DNA of 64,000 nucleotides from Norana najaformis (GCA_964023275.1 OZ029929.1:5743935-5807934), one strand, 5' to 3'. Positions 43,601 through 53,125 are shown, counted from the stretch's first letter. Made by a program: numbers and translations. Notes: generated from the letters alone by a model not told the origin.

Positions 43601-46600
43601 AAGTCTTTTAATAAATATTTACATTTGTAAGTGAATTTTCTCAGCCAGAAAAAAAGCTACAGTTGGGCAGAAACTTGGTACCCAACGCAGTCTGTCTCCT
43701 GGTCTCTCTAATGTTTCGAAATCGACTGGGCTTCTCAAATGGAAAACAAACAGCAGACTTTAAAGTGACCATCGATTAAAGTGACCATTGATGCCTTTGG
43801 TATTATTATGGTAACCGTGTTCCAGAAGTCATTAGATTAAATTGCATAGCATTAGATTTGATTAGACCGATGCCTAGTGCATCATAACAATGGCACAACA
43901 GATCAGATTAGATTAGTAGCTTGGTGGAAGAATTCTGATACACTGCCTTGGAATCTTATAAAAACCTCACCCTCATAAGTAATTTTTCCCAGAGAAGTGA
44001 CAAGTCTAACTAACCCTCGTGAGCCTGGGTCATGTTATCAACGCTGCCGACTGGACTTTCTCTCATGGCCTCCATGAGTGATTCTGAGACATTTTTGTAG
44101 ATGTTGACGAGGCTGTTGCTGATAATAGCATTCTTGTCGTTCTTTGCTTTCGTTCGCAGGTTGGGGTAAATTCTCTCTCTGCCGCTTTCTCTTGAAACTC
44201 TCTGAAACCAAAGTGTTGCAGGTTTAAGGAATGAAAACAAATTTATTATTTATGTAAAGATTCATGAATAATTTACCACCTGCTCCAGTCAGTGCTGCAC
44301 AGTGGTTTACCGGTAACGTGTTTTTGGTCAACTTATCAGACGGTTGCAAGTTCGACTTCGTGTAATGACCCTGGGCAAGTTGTTTGCGTGCACCGTGCCT
44401 CTGTCACCAAGCAGTAGAACTGGATATCGGCATAAGCTGGGAAGTAAACAGCAAGTCTTCAGATGCACTGGTCTGTATCCAGGACCTTGTTCTTCATCTA
44501 TTTTTGGCTTAAAGGCCTAAGAAAAGGGAATGAATGTCTCCCTATGTTTCACTTGGGGGATATGGAATTTACTTTACTTTTACTTTACATCAGTGGCTGC
44601 TTTCCTATAATGAAACGATTTCTGTTATTTACAATTAAGGCTTAACTAATTATTTACAATTAAGGCTTAGATAAGAAATCTGCCTGTTTGAACGGGCACC
44701 ACGCCAGTTAAGGTCCCCATTTATCTTTCCAAAATTCCGCTGTCACAGTTGGTCCTGTGGCCACCCAAGTAGTACGGCTATGAGAGTGCTTAGGATTTTA
44801 TCAGGCCTCTTTTATCTCATGAACTCTGACCTCATCATTGTACTAGTGCTAGAAAGCAATATGTGAAATGTTCTCTGATCTAATCAAATCTAATCAAATC
44901 CAAAAAACTCATTTCTTTATTTATATGCTTATATATTTGACAGGAAAATATTCAATTTGGACATCTGTAGTCTAATTCAGAGAACTCTTTTATTTATCTA
45001 TTTATTTACATGTCTACATAATTTATATATCTAAATAATTTATTTGTTTATAACAGCAATACTCTAGTGATTAATGTGCTGGACTATCAACCCAGAGGTC
45101 ACAGGTTCAAATCCCCACCAGTTCAGGAAGGTACTTGACTATTTCTGTTCCACTTGCGCCCCGAAAAGCAAACTCAGCTATAAAATGAGGACACTGACCG
45201 CGTACACTGTCAGTGGGAAGATGAGGCAACAAAGGAAAGGTCTGGCCACCAGCACTCATATGCCAAGGTCAAGAAGAATGAAGTCGCTAACACTTCATAC
45301 CCAAGGCTGCCTCTCAGGGTTAGCTTAAGTGACTGCTGTTCTTCTTTAATAGGGTGTCTATTTCACAAAACATACCTGGATCCAAATCCTGGACACAGAA
45401 ATGAATCAAATTACCTTCTGTTACCTTAATTTACCTTACCTTGCATTACCCTGCATTACCTTACCTTGCCATACCCATGGCTGCTTAGGGCAAGCTTAAA
45501 AGACTTCTTCTCGCTCAGTGTATTAACATACTTATTCACGTATTTGAAATGACAGATCCCGTTTCTACATCTTTGCGCTGGTTACCTCATGGTAAATTAT
45601 GCCATAGGAAAAGTTCCCAGTGGACCAGACTCACAGAATGTGTTCTTCCATCGCCTGCTCTTCAGCCATAAGAAAAGTATTCAGCTTCTTCTGCAACATC
45701 TGCATTGTCTCACTGACCTCCTTAGAAGCCCAGTCGATGGTTGAAACATGAAACTCCCCAAAGTTAGACAGAGTCCTTTATACCTCAAAGAAGTCCACTT
45801 TATCACAAGCTCAATGTTAAACCACAAAATTCCACATTCAAACAGAGTCCAAATCAAAATCAAACTAAAAAATTCTTTACCCTGATCTTATGAACATTTT
45901 CCTCCACTGGAAAACACAAAATAATACAAAATAATAATAATATTCATAATAATAATAACAATAATAATAACAGCATTAGTTAGTAGTAATAATAATAACA
46001 ATTATAAGCAATAATTTGAGAATAAGTAATTTGAGAAACCACTTCAAGATGACAGGACACTTGTAAAAATATCATTCATTCAAAACTGCTGTCTTAACCT
46101 GTCTTCTCACAAGGTGACCTAATCTAATCGAATCTAATCTTACAACTTCTACAGTGCCATTATAATAATGCACCAGGAATCAATTGATGGCACTCCAAAA
46201 GAGAATTGCAATACAGATAATTCCAAGGGTCAGTTGTATGAGACAGCCTACGGAGGATTTTTTATTATTATTATTTCTGCATTTATTTAGCACCACTATC
46301 TAATGACTAAGCATCGATCGATGATGCTGAGCAATTGTGAGTAAAGGACTAGCTCAAGCTCCCTGCACAGTAAGCATCTCAGAAGATGAAGCTCGAACCT
46401 GAACTCTCCACGTTACAAGTCGAGCGCTCTAACCAATCAGCTACGAGGATAAGCAAGCTGAAACAAACACGTCTTCAGTCAAGAACGCAAAGATAAAACA
46501 AGGGCACAGCAGAGCAAACAGTCACAGGCCTATTCCTAGTAAGAGATACTATGGACTCAAAGCAACAGCCCTGTGGGAGACAACCAACACAGCTTAGAGT

Positions 46601-48135
46601 GCACTTGTATGCATCAGCTATTGCAGACGGACAACAGTAAGTGCAGTTGGTTACTCAGGTATGAGTTGCACAGTAGAAATGCAGTATCTGGACACTAATG
46701 TATAGTCAATTAGGAACATCTCCACAGCTATATAACAAGACCATTTGAAATTAGAAAATATTTTTGCAGCGCTATCACTTTATAGTCCACTATGCAAGAC
46801 AGGAAACTTTTCTGAGCTCCAGAATACGTAGCTCGATCTTGATCAATACGATCTCTGGTGTGAACAGTGGCCGAATGATTAGAGCACTTGGCTTGTAACA
46901 TGGACAACATGGACAGCATGGGTTTGAGCCTCCCCTAAGACAGCTACTTTGTATGGACCTTTAGCAAATCCTTCATTCACAATTGCTCAGCACAATGAGC
47001 TGCCCAGAGTGCTTAATAAATGAAGAAATAATAATAATAACTTTGACCCTTACCCTGTTGGGTCACCGGCTGCCCAGCAATCTGGACAACAGATTCTGAA
47101 CCTTATGAACTGTAACTTCGCTTCTAAGTGGCTCCTATGAGTAACTGCTACACAACTGTAAAATCACCCTGCGCATTTAAAAAAAGAATTGATTGGGTGA
47201 GATCCTTCACCACTGCTGCCCGTCTGAATGCGTGCCACGCCATTTACGGTCCCCGTGTAAGGACCTGTTAGATAACAGTTACGATTACAAGCAGCCGAGG
47301 ACCATCTTTATCAAGGTCCTCTGTCCAGGACCATCTGGACCATTTAACATATGGTCAACTTTAACAGACCTTTCGTGCACGCCTCTGTGGCTTCTGGTAT
47401 CCATTCAAGAGGCTGAAAGTGCTCATGCATTCAAGAAATGACTGAAATTCTACAAATCTGAAAACTGACATAGTAAAGCACCCTAGAAGTAGCTTGCTAC
47501 TTATGATGCTATATAAATTGTCGTTATTACAGTTACAATTACAGAGTTTCCTTCTTCTTTCTTCAATTTCACCGAGAAAAGCAGTTGGGACAAAGATCGT
47601 GTAGCAACATACCGACTGGCACATTTTCCGAAGTTTCTTTGACGACCACCTGGAACAGCGGTGAATATTCTGTAGAAATGGTCAGCCGCTCTATCACCTG
47701 CTCATCACTCTGCAACATTAACATTAATGAACTACCATCAGTAAACACTTCCACATAACTTCTTAGCAGCATGCTTTATTACCATAAAATAATGTGACAT
47801 TATTATTATTATTTTGCTCCAGGATGTTAAAAACTTAAACTAAAAGCAAAAGGGAAATGTCTGGAAAATCAGGGCTCGTTCTCACAAGTGTCCGGTAAGG
47901 TCCCTCTAAATGCAACAATGTTATACCAATGGACACAGTAAAAGAAAATTTATTATTAGTACCTTTACATGGTGCTGTTCTCAGTTATTGTGCCACTTAC
48001 CAAGAGGTGAGGACTGACAAAGACGTGTTCCCTTTCTGGATTTTTGTGAGTGGCGTGAGTCGTCATGTGACAGTTGTTACAGCGATGGACAATCCACGAA
48101 TCACAGACGTTTTTAGTCACCAGGAAAGCATGTTC
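31477..48135 (-). CDS. PRAS40/Lobe-like gene (AKT1S1 family), multi-exon
   Basis: Seven minus-strand exons are proposed: 48,135-48,001; 47,709-47,613; 45,753-45,635; 44,199-44,015; 34,180-34,094; 33,113-33,055; 31,635-31,477. Phases chain 0-0-1, then 2-2-1-1-0 to the stop; only the entry of exon 3 does not fit. The last exon has D-L-E-S-M-A-A-S-I-L-A-L-V, then H-G-D-A-S-R-V-F-E-E-L-P, which closely resembles the carboxy-terminus of PRAS40 (D-L-x-x-I-A-A-S-M-x-A-L-V...V-F-G-D-L-P) and of the fly Lobe protein. An acidic D-D-D-E-P-H-D-T-D stretch precedes it, as in PRAS40. PRAS40 is an Akt substrate and a regulatory subunit of mTORC1. The amino-terminal exons have a His/Cys cluster. A TAG interrupts exon 5. 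First exon(s) are missing. The intron between exons 4 and 5 holds a recent 8.7-kb retrotransposon. Confidence 0.6.
31793..31870 (+). mobile_element. SINE fragment, inverted partner of 27,115-27,192
   Basis: 'GAGTCTGGGGTTTGAATTCTGGCTTGTCTTGGGAATGCGGCCTATCCACTCTCCAGCTTTTGAATT' matches the reverse complement of 27,121-27,190. Confidence 0.55.
31948..32235. repeat. 24-bp minisatellite, about 12 copies
   Basis: The unit CCTGATTTTCCTTACCTGACCTCA is repeated with single-base changes. Being 24 bp it stays open in several frames. It lies in an intron of the PRAS40-like gene and seems derived from the TTACC/GGTAA satellite. Confidence 0.95.
32240..33050. other. Intron of the PRAS40-like gene, no other gene seen
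   Basis: AT-rich sequence with an (ATTA)n run at 32,414-32,430. No other splice-flanked frame was recognised. Confidence 0.45.
33055..33113 (-). CDS. PRAS40-like exon 6 (59 nt)
   Basis: Acceptor CTGCCTACAG; donor AAG|GTCGGT (usable, not ideal). Phase 1 entry and phase 0 exit match both neighbours. It reads S-S-A-A-E-V-A-G-T-T-Q-R-N-G-T-E-F-L-K. The assignment rests mainly on phase fit and position. Confidence 0.5.
33215..33310 (+). mobile_element. SINE fragment (family C)
   Basis: 'GTGGGTCCGTGCCTGCTGAACAGACTCCATGCAATGACGCC' matches part of the element at 48,240-48,365 (inverted) and 44,285-44,465. Confidence 0.45.
33315..34090. other. Intron of the PRAS40-like gene
   Basis: Contains repeated AAAAGGCAAAAATCATAA-type blocks at 33,370-33,560 and the shared repeat 'GTGAGATCCTTCACCACTGCTG...GTCCCC' near 33,972 (also at 47,198). 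Confidence 0.45.
34094..34180 (-). CDS. PRAS40-like exon 5 with an in-frame TAG
   Basis: Excellent splice sites (TTGTTTCAG acceptor, ATG|GTAAGT donor) and phase 1 to 1. The frame is F-Q-Y-D-P-G-F-Q-D-D-P-S-Q-P-P-F-S, then TAG at 34,127-34,125, then S-D-D-D-E-P-H-D-T-D. The sequence on both sides looks coding and continues the frame, so the TAG is either a disabling mutation, a polymorphism or a sequence error. Confidence 0.6.
34311..35069 (+). repeat. 5' LTR (759 bp)
   Basis: Identical in length and apparently in sequence to 42,256-43,014. Contains a CAGTCAGAAGGAAGCTCG direct repeat (34,740-34,776) and, near its end, ATATATAAGG as a possible TATA region. Confidence 0.93.
35070..36353 (+). 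other. Leader of the LTR element
   Basis: No open frame of note. Directly after the LTR, TTA-TGGTGGAGAACC could be a primer binding site (TGG start), but I cannot assign the tRNA. Confidence 0.5.
36354..40280 (+). pseudogene. Gag-Pol polyprotein with inactivated RT and RNase H
   Basis: 1,186 open codons (36,354-39,914), then after TGA 39,912-39,914 the same frame stays open to 40,280. Gag (residues about 1-250) has W-L-Q-S-L-K and Y-A-K-I-E-K-S-W-Q. Two knuckles follow (C-Q-R-C-G-R-V-H...C and C-R-K-C-S-G-P-N-H...C, about 299-330). Protease has V-D-T-G-A (about 420) and I-I-L-G-Q-D-F. RT keeps S-T-L-D-L-K-S-A-Y-Y-Q (about 790) but has Y-G-Q-D where Y-x-D-D is required (about 841), and the block before it is shortened. 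RNase H has S-V-K-P-T-R in place of the D-A-S motif (about 989) and lacks the later T-D-H. After the TGA only the His/Cys zinc domain of integrase (A-C-H-D-N-V-A-H...C-E-V-C) remains. Confidence 0.88.
40281..42255 (+). other. 3' non-coding part of the LTR element
   Basis: About 2 kb in which the integrase core would be expected; only short unrelated frames are seen. The last bases (ACCGGAGGAAC) could serve as a polypurine tract. Confidence 0.6.
42256..43014 (+). repeat. 3' LTR (759 bp)
   Basis: Partner of 34,311-35,069; I found no difference by eye. Confidence 0.93.
43018..43170. repeat. GGTAA-type tract
   Basis: Continues the GGTAA/AAGGT tract found left of the LTR element (34,200-34,270), so the element inserted inside this tract. 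Confidence 0.8.
43180..44010. other. Intron of the PRAS40-like gene
   Basis: AT-rich; an 89-codon plus-strand frame (43,196-43,465) has no recognisable domain. Confidence 0.4.
44015..44199 (-). CDS. PRAS40-like exon 4
   Basis: Acceptor TTTGGTTTCAGAG and donor GAGG|GTTAGT. Phase 2 entry and phase 1 exit fit both neighbours. 61 codons include R-E-R-I-Y-P-N-L-R-T-K-A-K-N-D and L-V-N-I-Y-K-N-V-S-E-S-L-M-E-A-M, a helical-looking sequence. Family identity comes from the linked exons. Confidence 0.6.
44285..44465 (+). mobile_element. tRNA-related SINE (family C)
   Basis: A head with a tRNA-like layout and a B box GGTTGCAAGTTCGAC, then 'GTGTAATGACCCTGGGCAAGTTGTTTGCGTGCA'. Inverted relative at 48,240-48,365. 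Confidence 0.6.
45050..45350 (+). mobile_element. tRNA-derived SINE (family B)
   Basis: A clear tRNA-like head: TACTCTAGTGATTAATGTGC (A box), CTGGACTATCAACCCAG (stem-loop), GGTTCAAATCCCC (B box). The body and tail match 26,033-26,310, ending 'GAATGAAGTCGCTAACACTTCATACCCAAGGCTGCCTCTCAGG'. Not a functional tRNA gene. Confidence 0.8.
45635..45753 (-). CDS. PRAS40-like exon 3
   Basis: Donor ATTCT|GTGAGT is strong and exits in phase 2, as exon 4 needs. The frame reads S-T-I-D-W-A-S-K-E-V-S-E-T-M-Q-M-L-Q-K-K, then L-N-T-F-L-M-A-E-E-Q-A-M-E-E-H, likely an amphipathic helix. The 5' border is uncertain: GGGGAG at 45,754 gives phase 0 while exon 2 exits in phase 1, so a border or an intervening exon is missing. 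Confidence 0.5.
45925..46015. repeat. AATAAT microsatellite
   Basis: (AAT)n with ATC/AAC interruptions. Confidence 0.9.
46262..46450 (-). mobile_element. tRNA-derived SINE (family A)
   Basis: On the minus strand the head GTAGCTGATTGGTTAGAGCGCTCG (A box) and GGTTCGAGC (B box) is followed by 'CTCAGCATCATCGATCGATGCTTAGTCATTAGATAGTGGTGC' and a TAA/ATT-rich end. Confidence 0.85.
46861..47045 (+). mobile_element. tRNA-derived SINE (family A)
   Basis: A box GTGGCCGAATGATTAGAGCACTTGG, B box GGGTTTGAGCC, then 'ATGGACCTTTAGCAAATCCTTCATTCACAATTGCTCAGCAC', a short tail and (AATAAT)n. A partial duplication (ACATGGACAACATGGACAGCATGG) sits between the boxes. Confidence 0.85.
47190..47545 (+). mobile_element. 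Probable LINE 3' fragment
   Basis: 'GTGAGATCCTTCACCACTGCTGCCCGTCTGAATGCGTGCCACGCC' is shared with 33,970-34,040 and 44,680-44,720. It ends in 'GATGCTATATAAATTGTCGTTATTACAGTTACAATTA', a typical LINE tail with a short terminal repeat. A short frame ending A-H-A-F-K-K may be an RT tail; the coding evidence is weak. Confidence 0.4.
47613..47709 (-). CDS. PRAS40-like exon 2
   Basis: Acceptor AATGTTGCAG, donor GTCG|GTATGT, phase 0 to 1, joining directly to exon 1. 32 codons include S-D-E-Q-V-I-E-R-L, then T-E-Y-S-P-L-F-Q-V-V-V-K-E. Confidence 0.65.
48001..48135 (-). CDS. PRAS40-like exon 1 (first seen) with His/Cys cluster
   Basis: Acceptor TTTGTTGCAG and consensus donor TTG|GTAAGT; 45 codons, phase 0 to 0. 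It contains C-D-S-W-I-V-H-R-C-N-N-C-H-M-T-T-H-A-T-H; the C-x2-C with flanking His residues may bind metal. I recall similar W-x-x-H-R-C-x-x-C sequences in invertebrate Lobe-type proteins, but this could not be checked. No start codon is near, so the gene continues upstream beyond 48.2 kb. Confidence 0.6.
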
Positions 48136-48239
48136 CTGCAACAAATATTATCTAATTCATCATTTAATTAAATCTTAATATATTTGATTATTTATTTTAT
48201 TTTATTTACACGTGTAACTTCAGTAAATCTGAATCTGAG

Positions 48240-48365
48240 GCATGATATTTGCGTGCAAACAACCTGTCCAGGGTTGTTACATGGAGCCCATTCAGCAGGC
48301 ACAAACTGGCAATAGTCAGATTATAGACCCACTGCATCGACCACTGTGCTGCATAATCCAACTCA
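48240..48365 (-). mobile_element. SINE (family C)
   Basis: The reverse complement matches 44,290-44,400, including 'CAGCACAGTGGT' and 'CCCTGGACAGGTTGTTTGC'. Confidence 0.55.
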
Positions 48366-48694
48366 CACAATACTTTACATAATATTGGTAATGTAGCAGA
48401 GAGACAAAGAGGGAAGGAGATATCAGATGGCCAGTACCTTTACAAACGCCTCATCTTTAATCGAAATCAAAATCTCAAGTAGCCACTAAGCCAAATTTTC
48501 TATAAAATATTAAATATCATTTTGTTCTCATGAAAAATTTAATCTCAAATTCTATAAAAATTGGCATTCAAACAACTTAACCATTTCAAAACAAATATTA
48601 TTACAGACTGAAACAGAAAATACACACAAGATGACAGTAATTGTCAGAATCAACAGGAAAATCAGCAGGAAAAAAATTTCATAAATGAAATATT

Positions 48695-49015
48695 TTAATT
48701 GAAAAGCACCAACTTTATAACGAAGATGCCAAATTTTACCTCAGAAATGCCATATTGCCTAAAAAGACCATATTTTAATTCAAAATCACCAACTTTCACG
48801 TCAAAAATGCCACACTGTACCTCAGAAATGCCATATTGTCTCAAAAATGCCACATTTTAATTTGAAACCACCACACTCTACATCAAAGAGGCAAAATTTT
48901 ACCTCAGAAATGTCATATTGCCTCAAAAATGACATATTTTAATTCAAATACACCAACTTTCACGTCAAAAATGCTACACTGTACCTCAGAAATGCCATAT
49001 TGCCTCAAAAATGAC
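48695..49015. repeat. Minisatellite, about 80-bp unit
   Basis: 'CACCAACTTTCACGTCAAAAATGCCACACTGTACCTCAGAAATGCCATATTGCCTCAAAAATG' and variants recur at 48,709, 48,789, 48,869 and 48,953. Each unit is itself built of about 19-base sub-units (CTCAGAAATGCCATATTG). Confidence 0.85.
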
Positions 49016-49019
49016 AATC

Positions 49020-50660
49020 ACAGCTTACTAGCACTTCATATATGACATGGAAAGGCTCATACAGGTAAAAAAATGGCATCAAATAGCACTTAAAATATTG
49101 TTCAGTAAGGTTCAGAGATGTAAACAAAGCAGCACTTAATATATCACATGGTAAGGCTCACAGAGCAAATAATTGCCTAACAGCACTTCAGATATAACTT
49201 AGAAATGCTCATACAGCCAACCGTAGCAGTAAACAGCACTTAAAATATCACTTAGTAAGGCTTATAGAAAAACATATCGCTTAGTAGAACTTGACATATC
49301 ACTTGGAAATGCTCACAGAGCTTATCATTGCCTAAAAAGCATTTCAGATATCACTTAAAAATGCTCATAGAGGTAAATATAGCAGTAAATAGCACTTAAC
49401 ATGTCTTTTGGTAAGGTGCACAGAGCTAATCTTGGACTAATAGAACTTCACACATAACTTAGAAATGCTCAAAGAGGTAACCATAGCAGTAAATAGCACT
49501 TAAAATATCACTTGCTAATTCTCACAGAGCAAAACATAGCTTTGTAGCACTTAATATACCACCTAGTAAGGTATACAGAAGTAATCACAGCTTACTAGCA
49601 CTTCATATATCACTTGGAAAAGCTCATAGACCTACAAATAGCATTAAATAGCAGTTAAAATATCGCTTAGTGAGGCCCATACAGCGACACATAGGTTTGT
49701 AGCACATAATATACCACTTGGCAAGGCTCACAGAGCTAATCATGGCCAAATAACACTTCAGATATCACTTAGAAATGCTCATAGAGATAAACATTCCAGA
49801 ATATAGCACTTAGAATTTCACATAGTAAGCTTTATAGAGCAAAACAGACCTCAGTAGCACTTTATAAATCACTTGGTAATTGTAATCTGACATTTATAAA
49901 GCGCCACTTCAAGAATAGACTCATCATAGGTGCTCCCGACCCGAACCAGTGAGACCACTGACAAATAATACAGACTTCAGGAGATTCAGCTATTAGGTCC
50001 AACAGAGGCAAAGCTTCTAGACTGAGCTGTGCGCATACGAGGGACAGTCAGGAGTCCAAGGGAGGCCGATCGGAGAGTGCTACGGCCTGGAACCAAGGAG
50101 ACCGAAATGCAGAAGTCCCTAAGGTATGATGGAGCAGAGCCAACAAGACAATTACGCATAAGGGTTAGGATCTTGAACCGAATACGCTGCTGAATTGGAA
50201 GCCACAGCAGTGTCCCACATAAAGGAAGTTATATGGCCATACTTGGGGATGCCTCCAATAAGACGGGCAGCAGCATTCAGAACAGATTGAAGGCTCACAG
50301 AGCTAATCTTAGACTAAGAGGACTTCAGATATCACTTAGAAATGTTCGTAGAGGTAACCATAGCAGTAAATAGCACTTAAAATATCACTTAGTTAGGCTC
50401 ATAGAGCTAAACATAGCTTATAGCACTTAATATATCACTTGGTAAGGCTTACAGAGGTAACCATAAGAGTAATTAGCACTTAAAATATCACTTAGTAAGG
50501 CTTATAGAGAAAACATAGCTTAGTAGCACCTGACATATCACTTGGTAAGGTTCACAGAGTTAATCTTAGACTAACAGGACTTCACATATTACTTAGAAAT
50601 GCTCACACAGGTAACCATAGCAGTAAATAGCACCTAAAACATCACTTGCTAAGGCTCACA
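49020..50660. repeat. 52-bp satellite with about 155-bp higher-order unit
   Basis: Three related monomers of about 52 bp alternate: AGGTAACCATAGCAGTAAATAGCACTTAAAATATCACTTAGTAAGGCTC; AGAGCTAAACATAGCTTAGTAGCACTTAATATATCACTTGGTAAGGCTC; AGAGCTAATCATGGCCTAATAGCACTTCAGATATCACTTAGAAATGCTC. Spacing between like monomers is about 155 bases, sometimes 104. The array is split by the LINE at 49,885-50,292. Confidence 0.85.
49885..50292 (-). mobile_element. CR1/L2-like LINE tail inserted in the satellite
   Basis: The minus strand encodes an RT carboxy-terminus with one frameshift and one stop: V-L-N-A-A-A-R-L-I-G-G, then W-L-P-I-Q-Q-R-I-R-F-K-I-L, A-P-S-Y-L-R-D-F and S-F-A-S-V-G-P-N-S before a stop. It ends with GGCGCTTTATAAATGTCAGATTACAATTA, a standard LINE tail. 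Both sides continue the same satellite. Confidence 0.8.
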
Positions 50661-50662
50661 AA

Positions 50663-50887
50663 AGTAATCACAGCTTAAGAAAGCACTTGCACATCAGCAT
50701 GCCTTGGACCGCCATATAAGAATAATCCACTCTGGAGAAAAACAATGCCAGTTTTGCAACATATTGCTTTCAACACCCAATGATCTTAATGTGCATGCAA
50801 GAACCCGCACTAGAGAAAAGCCATACAAGTGCAATTTATGTGACAAATTATTTACAACATAGAATTCTCTGGACTATCATTCAAGAA
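50663..50887 (+). pseudogene. C2H2 zinc-finger gene fragment 1
   Basis: The frame has H-S-G-E-K-Q-C-Q-F-C-N, a following N-D-L-N-V-H, then R-E-K-P-Y-K-C-N-L-C-D-K and a TAG inside the next finger. The linker T/H-x-G-E-K-x-Y and C-x2-C...H layout identify Kruppel-type fingers, which bind DNA. It begins abruptly at the end of the satellite and has no start, so it is a relic. Confidence 0.8.
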
Positions 50888-50994
50888 CTGCTAACAATGC
50901 TATGGAAGCCATTAGTTTAGACCTAATAGTCTTTATATCATTGACTTCAAATGTGTTGTGCATAGATCAAATTTATTTTTACTAAGGTATTAAA

Positions 50995-51450
50995 GGCAGC
51001 ATATTCAAAACCCATACTGGAGTAAAATCATGCAATTTATGTAAGAAAGCATTTGCATATCAGCATGCTTTGGACAGGCACATAAGAATAATCCACTCTG
51101 GAGAAAAACAATGTCAGTTTTGCAACAAATTGTTTTCCACTCCCAATGATCTAATGAGCATGCAGGAAACCAAACATGAGAAAAACCATTCGAGTGCAAT
51201 TTATGTAAGAAAGCATTTGCACATCAGCGTGCTTTGGACCGCCACATAAGAATCATCCACTCTGGAGAAAAAATATACCAGTGCACTTTGTGTGAGAGAG
51301 AGTTTTCACGAAACAATCTTCGGGATTACTACATAAGCACCCAGACTGGAAAAACCACAAAAGTGCAACTTATCTGACAAAGCATTTGCACAAAAGAGCA
51401 CTCTGCAACGTCATTTGAAAACCCAAACTGGGGAAGCACTATGCCATGAA
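50995..51450 (+). pseudogene. C2H2 zinc-finger gene fragment 2
   Basis: A second relic, partly duplicate of the first: C-N-L-C-K-K-A-F-A-Y-Q-H-A-L-D-R-H, H-S-G-E-K-Q-C-Q-F-C-N-K-L-F, then frameshifts near 51,160 and 51,230, and a later finger C-T-L-C-E-R-E-F-S-R. Its start (50,922-51,060) is shared with 58,595-58,740. Confidence 0.8.
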
Positions 51451-51454
51451 AATG

Positions 51455-52455
51455 TCTAGGGATATGTTAAGTGTGATGGAGAAATACCTTGGAAACTAAT
51501 CCACATTAGAGATATTGACTGCAGATGACAAATACGCGGACAGAAAACAGTTTTCCACGGTCAAACCATTTGAAACTGTCATACATTGTCGCAGGAACAT
51601 TAACACTTACTGCAGCGTCTATTTGTATGAGAGCTTGATTTGCGTATAGCTGATTGTCATTGGTGGAGTTGGCCCTTGCATCCTGCAGATATTTGTAAAG
51701 TAATCACTGCATGCTGCATGGTGAAGAAGTACGACACACAGGAACCTGGAACAGTCTGAATGGCATCAGCATTTCATCCTGGGTGTGTGTTTGGGCATGT
51801 GCATGTATGTGTGCATGTGATTTTGCATCTGTGCATTGCTGCTTGGATGGTACGGATGGTCAGCTGATTATACTGTATTCATGTTTTAACTCTACTGCTC
51901 ATGGCATATTGTATGCAATATAACTGTTTGTATGTATGCAATACTAGTGTTTTTATGAATGTAATGTATATAATATGCATGTATGTGGTAGACTTCTCTA
52001 CATACTTATTCAGTGAGTGTTTGAATATGTAATTGCTGTATGTAAGCAATACTAAAGCCTATACTTCTTTCATTATTGAAATATACTTCATTATTAAAAA
52101 TTTCATTATTACTAAAAATATTATATTTCATTATTTAAAATATTATTATATGTACCTTATGGTATTCATCCAAGGACAGTGTAAAAATTAGTTGGGAGAG
52201 GCTCTTCCTTGACTAGTTCAACTTCATAACTTTGTGTTTATTCATTATTATTGTTTAACTTTATAATTTAATTTTTTATTAGTACTATTACTATAATATA
52301 ATATTTTTATTACTAAAATTAAAATTAGATTATTTTTTACCTGAGTAGATATTATCCCTCAGGAAGAAAAGGAATATCATAGGAGCTGTGAATGGTTATC
52401 TGGAAAATCAGGCTCGATCCTCCTCCACATTTTTATGTTATTGCTTCTTATATTA

Positions 52456-52488
<33 letters not shown>

Positions 52489-53120
52489 GATTATTATTAT
52501 AGTGGCAAAGGACTTTTAGCTTGCTTGAAGAAGTTGACTAACAGAAATCAAAATTTTGGAGTAATGTGTAAAACCAACAAAGGCACTTTGAGAAAGTCTT
52601 TAGCTAAATGTATGTGTATATGTATGTATGTATATGATGCTCATAGGTAAGGATTGCATAAATTTTAAAGAAAGTTTTATGGAATTAAAAGTGTACAACT
52701 GTTGTGTATATGGATATAAAAGTTTTGAAACAATGGAAATGCTAAAGGAAAAATTATGGTTCCTTTACCATGTTTTTGTGGTTCAAAGATGTATGCAAAC
52801 ATTTTTGGCATCTATTCTTAAGTTGTAAGATAGTGATGTACTGTGCACTTCAATGGTTTGTTAAGAGAACAGTTGTTAATAATGGTTTTAGTTTGTGCTA
52901 TGATGGTAGAATATGTCCGGTGCTCAGCATAGCACTGGCTTTGGCTAGATTATCATAAATGCAAAGAATAAAAGCAGACAATAAAAATGGCATTATATGC
53001 ATTTCTCTAAAAAAAGTACATTGCATAAACTTTAGGCCTGAAAGATGATGCATCAGGAAGCTTTTATCCTGTATACAAGCTTTCATTCTATGACAAGCTT
53101 TCATTCATTTTCATTTTATA
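51455..53120. other. No gene seen
   Basis: AT-rich; TGTATG-type runs at 51,780-52,000, an (ATT)n microsatellite at 52,452-52,500 and short frames without domain or splice support. Confidence 0.45.
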
Positions 53121-53125
53121 CATAC

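Noticed and set aside
45056..45130. A tRNA gene
   Set aside because: A and B boxes are good, but the acceptor stem is not formed and the sequence continues into a SINE body found elsewhere.
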